Shown: positions 1 to 9,016, counted from the stretch's first letter. The stretch is DNA of 64,000 nucleotides from Clostridium sp. (GCA_029257045.1 JARIDB010000081.1:33746-97745); one strand, 5' to 3'. Notes: a model not told the origin generated them from the sequence alone. Numbers and translations: made by a program.

Positions 1-895
1 TTAATAACATAGAAGAATCACAAAAATCTTCTATGTTATAAACTTTCCCTTGGAAAGAACATTTACTGATTTCATTTTCTGTAAGAACACAAGTTGAAAT
101 TTCGGGTATAAAAATATGCTCTAATCTATCTGGAATAAACGGGTCATGCATATATTCAACAAAGTAGCCTTTTCTTTGAGCGGTTTTACCGAGTTCCATA
201 AGTATTTTAGTTTTGCTAAAACCAGGACCACCTCTAATTATAAATTGAGATTTAAAATCTAATATAAGTTCATTTGCAAAGGTTATTATTCCATCAGGTG
301 TAAAAGCAGTTGCAAATAAATGGCGTTCACTACCATATCCAAATTTATGCTTTTGAAATATTTCTTCTTTTAAGCTTTCGGTTATAGTGGAGAGGTTACT
401 ATAAGATAAAGCTTTAGAATTTAGATTACTCCAATCGTCATGTATAAATTTAGCTGAACCTAAGAACTTATACGCTCTTTGAAAGTTTTCACTAATACTT
501 TTAGTTAAATCCATTATTTCTTTCTTATTTAAAGAAAGTGAATTATTGTCTAAGGCAATGCCTAGATTAAGGATTTCATCTACAGCTCCAGGATGTTTTG
601 GATCTACTACATGAGGGGCAGTACCATCTAAAATAGCGATTCCAAGTTCATTTACAACAATTCCATCTAAAGATGAAGGGTCTGAAGAACAATGATGATA
701 TTCAATGGAATAATCCTTTTCTTTAAAATGATTAGCAACCTTATTCATAAAAAAGGACTTTCCAGTTCCTGGACCACCCTTCATACAAATAATTCTATTA
801 GCATCTTCTTGGGTAAGTATATATTTATAAAAGGAATGGAAGCCTTTATGTGTATTACCTCCGGGGAAAAGATGCCTTTCCTTTTTTTGATTCAC
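1..895 (-). CDS. Tandem P-loop ATPase, PRK06851-like (C-terminus cut by window edge)
   Basis: Read on the minus strand, an open frame runs from a GTG at 895 to the window edge: 298 full codons without a stop, so the C-terminus lies outside. An AGGAG at 903-907 sits 7 nt before the GTG. A consensus Walker A motif GGPGTGKS is at residues 40-47. A second P-loop-like motif GGPGFSKT is at about 222-229, where the Gly before the Lys is replaced. Two P-loop halves in one soluble chain fit the uncharacterised PRK06851-type ATPase family of Bacillus and Clostridium (usually about 370 residues). No signal peptide or membrane segment is visible in this part. The biological role of the family is not known to me. 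The GTG start and missing stop make this gene easy to overlook. The family name is recall; the motifs are read directly. Confidence 0.8.
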   Translation of the reverse strand, partial: MNQKKERHLFPGGNTHKGFHSFYKYILTQEDANRIICMKGGPGTGKSFFMNKVANHFKEKDYSIEYHHCSSDPSSLDGIVVNELGIAILDGTAPHVVDPKHPGAVDEILNLGIALDNNSLSLNKKEIMDLTKSISENFQRAYKFLGSAKFIHDDWSNLNSKALSYSNLSTITESLKEEIFQKHKFGYGSERHLFATAFTPDGIITFANELILDFKSQFIIRGGPGFSKTKILMELGKTAQRKGYFVEYMHDPFIPDRLEHIFIPEISTCVLTENEISKCSFQGKVYNIEDFCDSSMLL

Positions 896-1115
896 TTTAT
901 CACTCCTATCAAAATAAATTAAGTCAAATATATTAGTAGTATATGATAGTTGGTTAAAAATGAAACAAGAATATAAATGAAAGTTCAGAAAAAAATTATG
1001 GAAATTATATAGATATATAAGGGGTTGATAAAAGAAAACAAATAAAGCATAATTTATGACGATATGTAAAAGAATATAAAAGAATAATAAAAATGAAAAA
1101 AAGTTTGAGAAACTA

Positions 1116-1154
1116 TTGCATAAAGATGAGCATATGATGTATAATTATGCTCAT
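1116..1154 (+). promoter_or_regulatory. Promoter with 9-bp dyad operator, amino acid ABC operon
   Basis: TTGCAT (1116-1121), an 18-nt spacer and TATAAT (1140-1145) form a sigma-A-type promoter. A perfect 9-bp inverted repeat, ATGAGCATA (1126-1134) and TATGCTCAT (1146-1154), brackets the -10 box. Its position suits a repressor that responds to the amino acid transported; which regulator binds is unknown. The 323-nt gap between the divergent ATPase gene (895) and the lipoprotein start (1219) holds nothing else I can recognise. Confidence 0.6.
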
Positions 1155-1218
1155 GAAATAAAAACGTTATAAAGAATATAAGGTTTTGCAAAAATATATA
1201 AAACAGGGGGAAATAATA

Positions 1219-2037
1219 ATGAGAAAAAGTATATTAAAAAAGGTTTTTACAACAGTAGTTGTTGGAGTTATAGGATTTGGATTAGTAAGTTGTGGAAATG
1301 CAGCAAAAGAAGACAAGTTAACTGAAATTAAAAATAAAGGTGAATTAGTTGTTGGATTAAGTGCTGATTATGCACCGTATGAATTTCATATTATGGAAAA
1401 CGGAGAAGATAAAATAGTTGGATTCGATGTGGATATAGCAGAAGAAATAGCTAAGGATATGGGAGTTAAGCTAGTAATTAAAGATATGGAATTTGATTCT
1501 TTAGTAGCAGCTCTTCCAGCAAATAAAGTGGACTTAGTTATATCAGGTATGAGTCCAACTGATGAAAGAAGAAAAGCAGTAGATTTTTCAGATGTTTATT
1601 ACATTGCAGAACATGGGATGATAGTAAGAGCTGAAGATAAAGATAAATATAAAACTTTTGCTGATTTAAAAGGTCAAAAAGTTGGAGCTCAAATGGGATC
1701 AATACAAGCAGATTTAGCAGCTGAAAAAATTGAAGGTGCTAATATGCAATTATTATCAAATGTTAATGATCTAGTTGTTAGTTTAAAATCAGGAAAAATA
1801 GAAGCTTTAGTTGTAGAACTACCAGTTGCTGAAATGATAGTTAAAAACAATGATATATTAGCTATAGCTGAAGAAAAGGTTAAAGATGAAGAAGGCGGTT
1901 CTGCTATAGCAATCAAAAAAGATTCAACAGAACTAGTTTCACAAGTTAACTTAACAGTTAAAAGAATAAAAGAAGAAAAGTTATTAGATAAGTTTATAAT
2001 AGATTCAACTGACTTAGCTGGAAAAGTTAATCAGTAA
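1219..2037 (+). CDS. Polar amino acid ABC transporter, substrate-binding lipoprotein
   Basis: Binds an amino acid outside the membrane and hands it to the permease encoded next. The product is 272 residues. It starts with a basic n-region, a hydrophobic stretch and the lipobox LVSC (residues 22-25), so Cys25 should be lipidated. The rest is a solute-binding family 3 domain with the typical segments VGLSADYAPYEF, GFDVDIAEEIA and ISGMSPTDERR. An upstream in-frame ATG at 1186 lacks a good ribosome site. The ATG at 1219 follows GGGGG (1206-1210) and puts the lipobox where expected, so I chose it. The ligand (Arg, Gln, cystine or other) cannot be decided from sequence. It is first in a three-gene transporter cluster, with an attenuator-like hairpin before the permease. 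Confidence 0.93.
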   Translation: MRKSILKKVFTTVVVGVIGFGLVSCGNAAKEDKLTEIKNKGELVVGLSADYAPYEFHIMENGEDKIVGFDVDIAEEIAKDMGVKLVIKDMEFDSLVAALPANKVDLVISGMSPTDERRKAVDFSDVYYIAEHGMIVRAEDKDKYKTFADLKGQKVGAQMGSIQADLAAEKIEGANMQLLSNVNDLVVSLKSGKIEALVVELPVAEMIVKNNDILAIAEEKVKDEEGGSAIAIKKDSTELVSQVNLTVKRIKEEKLLDKFIIDSTDLAGKVNQ

Positions 2038-2152
2038 TATTAAATTTTATATTAAAAAAGGTTATATAAAAAATTATAATGAAATAAATTATTGAAGTAT
2101 ATTTACAATTTAATAATTTATGATAAAATAAGTAAATTAAAAAGGATAATAG

Positions 2153-2206
2153 AATTAATTAAGATTTTATATTTATATAATTTCTTAATTAATTTCTTGT
2201 TTTTTT
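2153..2206 (+). terminator. AT-only stem-loop with T-tract between binding protein and permease
   Basis: A 12-bp perfect stem (2153-2164 with 2183-2194) is followed by a T-rich tail (2195-2206) just before the permease start. It looks like a weak intrinsic terminator or mRNA-stabilising hairpin. This is a common way to make more binding protein than permease from one operon. Read-through is inferred because no new promoter is evident. Confidence 0.5.
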
Positions 2207-2226
2207 ATAAGGAAGAGGTGTAGAAT

Positions 2227-2907
2227 TTGAAGTTAGATTTTAGTTTTTTACCTGAATTCATGCCATATTTTATTAGTGGTATTAAATGGACACTTTTAAT
2301 ATCTTTAATAGCTGTTTTAATAGGTGTGATCTTAGGTGCTATTATATGTTTTATGAAAATGTCAAAGTTTGAAATATTTAAAATAAATCCTTTGAAAGTA
2401 ATAGCTACGGTATATGTAGAAATTATTAGAGGAACGCCAATGATTCTTCAAATAATGATAGCTTACGTAGCTTTTGATGAATTACTTGGATTAAATATAC
2501 AACCACTTACAGCTGGTATTATCGCGGTTTCATTAAATTCAGCTGCTTATGTATCAGAAATAATAAGAGGTGGGATTGATGCTGTTGATAATGGACAACT
2601 TGAAGCAGCTAGAAGTTTAGGGATGAATAAGGCTAAATCCATGAGGCTTATAATACTTCCACAAGCTATAAGAAATATATTGCCTGCTATAGGTAATGAA
2701 TTTGTAACAGTAATAAAAGAGTCTTCCATGGCATCTGTTATTGGTGTTGGGGAGCTTATGTATGCATCAAAGGTAGTAAGGGGAGTAACCTTTAAGGGAT
2801 TCGAACCTTTAATAGTAGCAGCAGCTTTCTATTTTGTTATTACCTTTACTTTAGGAAGAGTATTAAATTATGTTGAAAGGAGAATGAAGGCTAGTGATTC
2901 ACGTTAA
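2227..2907 (+). CDS. Polar amino acid ABC transporter, permease
   Basis: Membrane channel subunit of the amino acid importer, 226 residues, HisM/GlnP-like. It begins at a TTG preceded by GGAAGAGGTG (2211-2220). The EAA-loop typical of the family is clear: [20 protein letters not shown], followed by [14 protein letters not shown]. Hydrophobic segments lie near residues 15-40, 55-80, 85-105 and 190-215. The next gene, for the ATPase, starts inside its 3' end (14-nt overlap), so the two are translationally coupled. Substrate is unknown. Confidence 0.93.
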   Translation: MKLDFSFLPEFMPYFISGIKWTLLISLIAVLIGVILGAIICFMKMSKFEIFKINPLKVIATVYVEIIRGTPMILQIMIAYVAFDELLGLNIQPLTAGIIAVSLNSAAYVSEIIRGGIDAVDNGQLEAARSLGMNKAKSMRLIILPQAIRNILPAIGNEFVTVIKESSMASVIGVGELMYASKVVRGVTFKGFEPLIVAAAFYFVITFTLGRVLNYVERRMKASDSR

Positions 2908-3616
2908 TAATTTACACAAATACTTTGGAGAAAACGAAGTTTTAAAAGGAATAAACGAACATATAAAAAAAGGTGAAGTTGTAGTTGTGATTGGACCTTC
3001 AGGCTCAGGAAAAAGTACATTTTTAAGATGTTTGAACCTTTTAGAAGAACCTACTAAGGGCGAAATTATATTTGAAGAAAAAAATATTTTAGATAAAAAA
3101 ATTAACATAAATAAGGTAAGAGAAAAGATGGGAATGGTATTCCAACAGTTTAACCTTTTCCCTCATAAGAGTGTTTTAGAAAACTTAACCATAGCGCCAA
3201 TACAAGTCAAGAATATGTCAAAAGCTAATGCGGAAAAGAAAGCTTTTAAATTGCTAGAAAAGGTTGGTCTTAATGAAAAAGCTAAAGCTTATCCTTCATC
3301 TTTATCTGGAGGGCAAAAACAAAGAATAGCTATAGCAAGAGCTTTAGCTATGGAACCAGAGGTAATGCTATTTGACGAACCAACTTCAGCACTAGACCCA
3401 GAAATGGTTGGAGAAGTTTTAAATGTTATGAAAGATCTTGCTAAAGAAGGTATGACAATGATAGTTGTTACTCATGAAATGGGATTTGCAAGAGAAGTTG
3501 GAGATAGAATACTATTTATGGATGGTGGAAACATAGTAGAACAAGGAACTCCAGAAGAAATGTTTAATAATCCACAAAACCAAAGAACAAAAGACTTTTT
3601 ATCAAAAGTACTTTAG
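2894..3616 (+). CDS. Polar amino acid ABC transporter, ATP-binding protein
   Basis: Energises the amino acid importer; 240 residues, GlnQ/ArtM-like and of full family length. Walker A is GPSGSGKST (around residue 33), the Q-loop is [10 protein letters not shown], the signature is LSGGQKQR, Walker B is [12 protein letters not shown] and the H-loop is VVTHEMGFA. The GTG start overlaps the permease end, with AAAGGAGA upstream at 2876-2883. An intrinsic terminator follows at 3636-3673 and closes the operon. Confidence 0.95.
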   Translation: MIHVNNLHKYFGENEVLKGINEHIKKGEVVVVIGPSGSGKSTFLRCLNLLEEPTKGEIIFEEKNILDKKININKVREKMGMVFQQFNLFPHKSVLENLTIAPIQVKNMSKANAEKKAFKLLEKVGLNEKAKAYPSSLSGGQKQRIAIARALAMEPEVMLFDEPTSALDPEMVGEVLNVMKDLAKEGMTMIVVTHEMGFAREVGDRILFMDGGNIVEQGTPEEMFNNPQNQRTKDFLSKVL

Positions 3617-3635
3617 CAACTTACAATTTAAAAAT

Positions 3636-3673
3636 ATTTTCAGCAATGTTGAAAATCTTTTTTTTTTTTTTTG
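3636..3673 (+). terminator. Intrinsic terminator after amino acid ABC operon
   Basis: 7-bp stem ATTTTCA/TGAAAAT (3636-3642 with 3650-3656) followed by a run of about 16 T. Confidence 0.8.
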
Positions 3674-3767
3674 TAATCTAGATGAATTGTCAATTAGTTG
3701 AGGTTCTATAAGAAAATTATTTTAAATAGAATATTAATAAGAATTTAAAGAAAAATGTGGGGGAAAG

Positions 3768-6293
3768 ATGAAGAATAAATATGACTTTAGTTTCTTATTA
3801 GTAGAGTTTAAGGACTTATATAAGGCTGTAAATACCTTAAAGGAGGAAGATGAGCCAAGGTTAAAAATAAATGGGGTAACAAAAGTTATTAAACAATCAA
3901 TTATAAATATATATTTAAAAAATAATATATTTTATAATAGTGAAAAGACTTTAAAAGAAAATATTGAGTTTATAGCAAGAAAAGAAATTCTTCCATATTC
4001 CTTAATGAAATATCTTCTTAAATATATTGAAGACATTAAATATTCTGAGGAAATCTTAGAAAATAAAATTAATAGTAAAAAGAATAGTGAATTTAAATAT
4101 AAGGAAATATCAAAGGTTATATATAATGAAGAATTACTTTATGAACTTTTAGTTTGGATGACGATAAATTTAGGGGAAGAAGATTATTCTCTTTTTTTTA
4201 ATAAGTTGAAAGAAGAGGAAAAACATATATTCTCTAAATACTTAATAAAAGAGAAAGAAGATATAGTAAATAATTATGAAGAAAATTTAGAAGAAATATA
4301 TATAGACGAAGAAGATGAATTAGATGAAGAATATAATGAAATAATAGATTTAGAAGATGATAATTTAAAAGATGAAAGTTTTATTACTGGTGAGTTATAT
4401 TATTTGGGAAAAAGTGTGAACAAAGATTATTTCAAAGCAAAAAAGTTGTTTGAAATATCTGCAAGTGAAGGAAATAAATATTCTCAAAGTTATTTAGGGC
4501 TATTTTATGAAAAGGGTTATGGTTGTAATAAAGATATAGATAAGGCTATTTATTGGTATAAGAAAGCTGCTCTAAATGGAAATTCTTTTTCTCAATACTC
4601 CTTAGGATATCTTTATTTTACAGGAATAGAAATAAAGAGAAATCTAGAGTACTCTTTTAAGTGGTATAAGGAAGCTGCGGAAAATGATTTTCCTCCAGCA
4701 CAATATGCTTTATCTTATCTTTATAAAAATGGAGAAGGTTGTGAAAAGAGTATATTTAAAGCTTACTATTGGTTAGAAATTTCAGCAGAAAATGATTTTG
4801 AAGATGCTTATTATATTTTAGGTCAATCGTATTTAGAAGGAAGACATGTTGAAAAAGATTATAGTAAAGCTTTTTTTTATTTATCAAAGGGAGCAGAAAA
4901 AGGCGATATTGAATGTTTAGAAGCTATTGGTGATATGTATTATAATGGAATATACTTAGATGAAGATAGAGAAAAAGCTTTTTATTATTACAATAAAAGT
5001 ATTGAAGAGGGAAATATAAAAATTTATTACAAACTAGGTAAAATTTATGAGGAAGAAGAAAATATTGAAATATCTTTATTAAACTATCTTAAAGGGCATA
5101 ATAATGGAGATTTAAAGGCTACTCAGAAATTAGGAATAATGTATTATAATGGTGAAGGCGTAGAAAAAGATGAGGAAAAAGCCCTTAAGTATATGGAAAT
5201 AGCTATAGAAGGAGAAGATCCTCATTCCCTATACGTGATAGGCGTGGTATACTTAAATAGAGATAGAGAAAAAGGGTTAGAGTACCTTAAAAAGGCCTAT
5301 AAAAAGGGGTCGCATTATGCAGCAGAAATATTAGCTAGTGAATATTTACTTGAACTTTTAAATAATAAAGAAGTGAAGGAAGAGGAAATACTAGAATATA
5401 TAAATTTTGCAGTAGAAAAAGATCTTCCAGATTCTATTTACTATTATGGATTAGCTCATATTTATGGAATTGGGTTAGATATAAACACAGAAAAGGCTTT
5501 TGAGCTTTTTATAAAGGCTGCTAATAAAGGCTCAGAAAAATCAATGTTAAAGCTTGGGAATTGCTATAAACATGGAGTTTATGTTAAGGAAAATATTAAG
5601 CTTTCTCTATTTTGGTATGAAGAGGCTGCAAAGAAGGAATCTGTAGAAGCATACTTAAATATTATTGAGATTTATGAAAAGGGAATAGGCATAGAGATAG
5701 ATGAAATAAAAGCTCTTCAATATGCTTATAGGTTAAGGGATATTAATTTGATTGAAGGTGATACTAAGCTAATATACTATAATGCCAAAGGAATAGGTGT
5801 TGAACCTTCGGAAAAAATGGCACGTGAATATTTAAAAGAACTTTTAATATTAGACGAAGGAAAATACTACAACATACTTGGAGAATTATCCGAAGAAGAA
5901 TTATTAGGCAATAAAAAAGAAGAAAGTCATATCCATTATTTAAGGTCTATTGGACTTGGTGAGGTAAAAGCCTTTGCAAATTTAGAATATTATCTTCATC
6001 TAGGAGAAAAAGATTTAATAAATAAAAAATTCCTAAGTGAGATAAAAGGAAGATTTAATATTTTTGAGTATGGAAAATGTGTCTATGTAGAAGGGGTTAA
6101 TAATATTAAAGAAGGAAAAAAAATAAATAATAACAAATTAATAAGTAGAGGTTTAAAAGATATAAAGAAAAGTATTCACCTAGGATTCTATGAAGGAATA
6201 AATTATTTGATAAATTACTATGAAACAGAGGAAATTAATGATTTTGAACTATATAAATACAAACAAAAGAAAGTTTATTATAGAATTTTATAA
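3768..6293 (+). CDS. Large cytoplasmic Sel1-repeat (TPR-like) protein
   Basis: 841 residues with no signal peptide or membrane segment. Residues about 1-165 form a helical, charged domain. A very acidic linker (about 172-200) follows. From about residue 205 there are many Sel1-like repeats of about 36 residues with the pattern A..YLG.LY..G.G...D..KA..WY.KAA..G. These repeats form a TPR-type solenoid that binds proteins. Repeats toward the C-terminus become degenerate. The start follows GTGGGGGAAAG. The N-terminal part looks faintly like the DUF4145-type helical domain, but that is only an impression. The gene stands alone between two terminators, so context gives no pathway. In other bacteria such proteins act as adaptors or in signalling; no function is assigned here. 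Confidence 0.85.
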   Translation: MKNKYDFSFLLVEFKDLYKAVNTLKEEDEPRLKINGVTKVIKQSIINIYLKNNIFYNSEKTLKENIEFIARKEILPYSLMKYLLKYIEDIKYSEEILENKINSKKNSEFKYKEISKVIYNEELLYELLVWMTINLGEEDYSLFFNKLKEEEKHIFSKYLIKEKEDIVNNYEENLEEIYIDEEDELDEEYNEIIDLEDDNLKDESFITGELYYLGKSVNKDYFKAKKLFEISASEGNKYSQSYLGLFYEKGYGCNKDIDKAIYWYKKAALNGNSFSQYSLGYLYFTGIEIKRNLEYSFKWYKEAAENDFPPAQYALSYLYKNGEGCEKSIFKAYYWLEISAENDFEDAYYILGQSYLEGRHVEKDYSKAFFYLSKGAEKGDIECLEAIGDMYYNGIYLDEDREKAFYYYNKSIEEGNIKIYYKLGKIYEEEENIEISLLNYLKGHNNGDLKATQKLGIMYYNGEGVEKDEEKALKYMEIAIEGEDPHSLYVIGVVYLNRDREKGLEYLKKAYKKGSHYAAEILASEYLLELLNNKEVKEEEILEYINFAVEKDLPDSIYYYGLAHIYGIGLDINTEKAFELFIKAANKGSEKSMLKLGNCYKHGVYVKENIKLSLFWYEEAAKKESVEAYLNIIEIYEKGIGIEIDEIKALQYAYRLRDINLIEGDTKLIYYNAKGIGVEPSEKMAREYLKELLILDEGKYYNILGELSEEELLGNKKEESHIHYLRSIGLGEVKAFANLEYYLHLGEKDLINKKFLSEIKGRFNIFEYGKCVYVEGVNNIKEGKKINNNKLISRGLKDIKKSIHLGFYEGINYLINYYETEEINDFELYKYKQKKVYYRIL

Positions 6294-6304
6294 AGTTGTA
6301 TTGT

Positions 6305-6336
6305 AGGGTTAAAGTCAGTAATTTAGCCCTTTTTAC
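6305..6336 (+). terminator. Intrinsic terminator after Sel1-repeat gene
   Basis: 9-bp stem AGGGTTAAA / TTTAGCCCT (6305-6313 with 6322-6330, one G-U) followed by TTTTTA. Confidence 0.75.
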
Positions 6337-6379
6337 TATGCTATAAATTCTATAAATATTACTAAAAAAATATTTTTTA

Positions 6380-6436
6380 AAATTTTATTTCAAAAAATAA
6401 AAAAAATATTGAAATGAAATAAAATTAGTGTATAAT
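6380..6436 (+). promoter_or_regulatory. Promoter of Lac-type PTS operon with 11-bp dyad
   Basis: TTGAAA (6409-6414), 16-nt spacer and TATAAT (6431-6436). An 11-bp inverted repeat, ATTTTATTTCA and TGAAATAAAAT, spans roughly 6382-6426 and overlaps the -35 box. It may be an operator, but it does not match the TGAAA-N5-TTTCA palindrome found at murQ and murR. Confidence 0.55.
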
Positions 6437-6496
6437 AGAGAATAAGAAAGCAAATAAAAACAAAAAATAAAGATAAAGTTTAATGGAGGTTGCAAA

Positions 6497-6820
6497 ATGG
6501 CAGAAAACATGGATATGGAAGTAATAATATTTGAAATAATAAGTCAAGGTGGTACAGCAAAAGGATTAGCATACGAAGCATTAGAAGCTGCCGAAAAGGG
6601 AGATTATGATAAAGCAGACCAGTGTTTAAAAGAAGCTGATGATTGTTTACTTGAAGCACATAAGATACAAACTAGCATAATACAAGCAGAAGCTAGAGGA
6701 GAAAAAACAGAAGTATCAGTACTATTTGTACATGCTCAGGATCATTTAATGACAGCAATAGAAGCTAAAACATTAATCGAACACATAATTAAACTTCACA
6801 AGAAGATAGATAATAAATAA
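6497..6820 (+). CDS. PTS lactose/cellobiose-type EIIA component
   Basis: Phosphocarrier that passes phosphate from HPr to EIIB of this PTS; 107 residues, all-helical PTS_IIA (Lac family). The motif VHAQDHLM places the phosphorylated His at residue 79 and the metal-binding Asp at 82, as in the lactose enzyme IIA. The start follows AATGGAGG. The matching EIIB and EIIC are encoded at 7315 and 7748, and a small membrane protein lies between. The genes that follow (MupG-like hydrolase and MurK-like kinase) suggest a substrate from cell-wall breakdown or chitobiose rather than lactose. Confidence 0.93.
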   Translation: MAENMDMEVIIFEIISQGGTAKGLAYEALEAAEKGDYDKADQCLKEADDCLLEAHKIQTSIIQAEARGEKTEVSVLFVHAQDHLMTAIEAKTLIEHIIKLHKKIDNK

Positions 6821-6848
6821 TAAAGATAAACAAAAAGGAGGTATTAGA

Positions 6849-7181
6849 TTGAAAAAAGCAGCTAGTTATAAAACATTAGAAGCTAAAAGAACAGATTATG
6901 ATATACCAACCTTTGGTTTCAAAAGTGCCTTTTTAATAGTTTTTGGTGGAGTTGTGGGAAGCGTAGTTTTTCCATTCTTACTTAGCTATTTAGGGGTAGG
7001 TAAAGATTTATCAATGTTAATTGGAAATATATTATTTCCATCTCTTGCAATATCTTATTCAAGATACTTTGTAGAAAGTAAAAAAGGTATTTGTAAAGAA
7101 TTTTGGATAAACTATGGGATATTTGCACTTTCTTTTGGAATAATAACATATTTCTGGAGATACTTAGGGGTATTTATGTAA
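6849..7181 (+). CDS. Small membrane protein in PTS/MupG operon
   Basis: 110 residues starting at TTG with AAGGAGG (6836-6842) 6 nt upstream. It has a basic N-terminal tail and three hydrophobic segments (about residues 23-48, 52-74 and 84-108). I do not recognise a family. It sits 28 nt after the EIIA gene and before the EIIB gene, in the same direction. A role connected to the PTS permease or its sugar is therefore plausible but only inferred from position. Confidence 0.75.
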   Translation: MKKAASYKTLEAKRTDYDIPTFGFKSAFLIVFGGVVGSVVFPFLLSYLGVGKDLSMLIGNILFPSLAISYSRYFVESKKGICKEFWINYGIFALSFGIITYFWRYLGVFM

Positions 7182-7238
7182 TATTTATATAAGTTAAGAA
7201 ATATAATTTCATTATTTTTAAAAAAAAGTGAAAAATAT

Positions 7239-7267
7239 TTGCGCATTATGTGAAAACGATTTATAAT
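7239..7267 (+). promoter_or_regulatory. Second promoter with cre-like site before EIIB
   Basis: TTGCGC (7239-7244), 17-nt spacer and TATAAT (7262-7267). The stretch TGAAAACGATTTAT (7251-7264) matches the left half of a catabolite-responsive element (consensus TGWAANCGNTNWCA) and overlaps the -10 box. CcpA repression by preferred sugars is inferred. Confidence 0.5.
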
Positions 7268-7314
7268 TATATTAAAAAATATTAAAAGTTATATTATTTT
7301 AGGAGGTATTTTAA

Positions 7315-7620
7315 ATGAAAGTATTATTTGTTTGTTCACAAGGAATGTCTAGTGCAATTGCGGTAAAGGCATTAAAGAAAGAAGCAGAAAAAAATGGAAT
7401 AGATATGGTGGTTAACGCAGTTAGCACACAGGAATTTGAAGAAGAAGTAAAGGATGGATATGATGCAGCTATGGTTGCTCCACAAGTTAGACATCGTTTT
7501 GACTATTTAAAAGAATATGCAGATGCTGCGAAAGTTCCATGTGCATTAATTCAACCACAAGCTTATAGCCCACTTGGTGGAGCGAAGTTATTAAAACAAG
7601 TTCAAGATTTATTAAAGTAA
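7315..7620 (+). CDS. PTS lactose/cellobiose-type EIIB component
   Basis: Takes phosphate from EIIA and transfers it to the sugar during uptake. 101 residues, PTS_IIB Lac/Cel family. The active-site Cys is residue 7 in VCSQGMSS, and the fold follows the small Rossmann-like pattern. The start follows TTTAGGAGGT. It has its own promoter at 7239-7267. A stem-loop without a T-tract (7633-7664) lies in the 127-nt gap before EIIC. Confidence 0.93.
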   Translation: MKVLFVCSQGMSSAIAVKALKKEAEKNGIDMVVNAVSTQEFEEEVKDGYDAAMVAPQVRHRFDYLKEYADAAKVPCALIQPQAYSPLGGAKLLKQVQDLLK

Positions 7621-7632
7621 ACAATGGATTAG

Positions 7633-7664
7633 ATTAATTAATAGATTAAAAGCTATTAATTAAT
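7633..7664 (+). other. AT-rich stem-loop between EIIB and EIIC genes
   Basis: 12-bp perfect stem ATTAATTAATAG / CTATTAATTAAT (7633-7644 with 7653-7664) without a T-tract. It probably affects mRNA processing or stability rather than ending transcription. Confidence 0.45.
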
Positions 7665-7747
7665 AATAAATCTAGGACAAGATAAGCTACTTATTAATTT
7701 GTAAATTATATTATATAATTTAAATATTTATTTTAGGAGGATTTCAA

Positions 7748-9016
7748 ATGGAAAAATTCGCTGAATTTTTAGACAAGAAATTGTCAACGCCTATGGCAAA
7801 ACTTGCAGAGCAACGTCATTTACGTGCTGTGCGTGATGGTATTATAGCTACATTACCACTTATTATTGTTGGATCACTATTCATTATAGTAGGTATTCCA
7901 CCACTACCTCAAGATTGGGGAATAACAATATGGTTAAAGGCTAACAACAGTGTGTCAATGTTACCTTACCGTATGACAATGTATATTATGACTTTATATG
8001 CTACATGGGGTATAGGTTATAGTTTAGCTAAATCTTATAAGTTAGATGGAGTTACTGGGGGAGTTCTTTCAGCAATTGCATTCTTACTTACTATAACACC
8101 ACAAGTAGTTGAAGGAGTAGGCTGGGTATTACCTATGGCTAACCTAGGTGGTGGCGGAATGTTCGTTGGTATATTAGTATCAATATTCGCCGTTGAAGTT
8201 TTAAGATTTACAACAGTTAAGAACTTTAGAATTAGAATGCCAGAACAAGTTCCAGCTTCAGTTGCAAGATCATTTGAAGCATTAACACCAACAGCTTTAG
8301 TTGTTGTTATAATTGGAAGTATCACATACTTTGCTAAATTTGATTGGCATGCATTTATAGGTAAATTAGTTGGACCGTTAGTAACAGCAACTGATACACT
8401 TCCAAGTGTATGGATATTAATAATATTAGTTACATTCTTCTGGTCATTTGGTATCCACGGAGTTTCAATCGTTGGATCAATAGCTAGACCATTATGGTTA
8501 CAATTATTAGACAAAAACACTGTAGCAGCAGCTGATGGAGTTGCTTCAACAGCATTACCAGCAATAGCAGCAGAACCTTTCTTCCAATGGTTTATTTGGA
8601 TAGGTGGATCAGGAGCTACTATTGGATTAGTTATAGCTTTATCAATGTTTGCTAAATCAACTTATGGTAAGCAATTAGGAAGAGCTGCATTAGTTCCAGG
8701 AATATTTAATATTAATGAACCAATAATATTTGGTGCTCCAATAGTATTAAACCCAACATTAATCATACCATTTATAATAACACCACTTGTAACAGGAACA
8801 CTTGCGTGGATAGCTACAAGCATGGGATTAGTTGGAAGAGTTGTTGTTACTGCACCTTGGACATTACCAGGACCAATAGGAGCTTGGATGGCTACCGGTG
8901 GAGACTGGAGAGCAGCAGTATTAAACATTATATGTATAGGAATTTCAGTTGTAATTTACTATCCGTTTATGAAAATCTATGATAAGAAATTATTCTTAGA
9001 AGAGCAAGGACAATAA
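7748..9016 (+). CDS. PTS lactose/cellobiose-type EIIC permease
   Basis: 422-residue sugar channel of the PTS with about ten membrane segments (PTS_EIIC Lac/Cel family). The family segments GIFNINEPIIFGAPIVLNP and FWSFGIHGVSIVGS, which line the sugar site, are present. The start follows TTAGGAGGATTTCAA. It is directly followed by the MupG-like gene, after a small hairpin at 9056-9079. The sugar is likely a beta-linked disaccharide or a MurNAc-containing disaccharide, because the downstream enzymes act on phosphorylated amino sugars. Confidence 0.93.
   Translation: MEKFAEFLDKKLSTPMAKLAEQRHLRAVRDGIIATLPLIIVGSLFIIVGIPPLPQDWGITIWLKANNSVSMLPYRMTMYIMTLYATWGIGYSLAKSYKLDGVTGGVLSAIAFLLTITPQVVEGVGWVLPMANLGGGGMFVGILVSIFAVEVLRFTTVKNFRIRMPEQVPASVARSFEALTPTALVVVIIGSITYFAKFDWHAFIGKLVGPLVTATDTLPSVWILIILVTFFWSFGIHGVSIVGSIARPLWLQLLDKNTVAAADGVASTALPAIAAEPFFQWFIWIGGSGATIGLVIALSMFAKSTYGKQLGRAALVPGIFNINEPIIFGAPIVLNPTLIIPFIITPLVTGTLAWIATSMGLVGRVVVTAPWTLPGPIGAWMATGGDWRAAVLNIICIGISVVIYYPFMKIYDKKLFLEEQGQ

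Noticed and set aside
6380-6436. MurR operator upstream of the Lac-type EIIA gene
   Set aside because: TGAAAT occurs there, but not in the TGAAA-N5-TTTCA arrangement seen at murQ and murR.
8035-8520. 161-codon open frame on the minus strand opposite the EIIC gene
   Set aside because: It is antisense to a clear PTS permease, has low-complexity Asn/Thr/Pro composition and no ribosome site; a shadow of the real gene.
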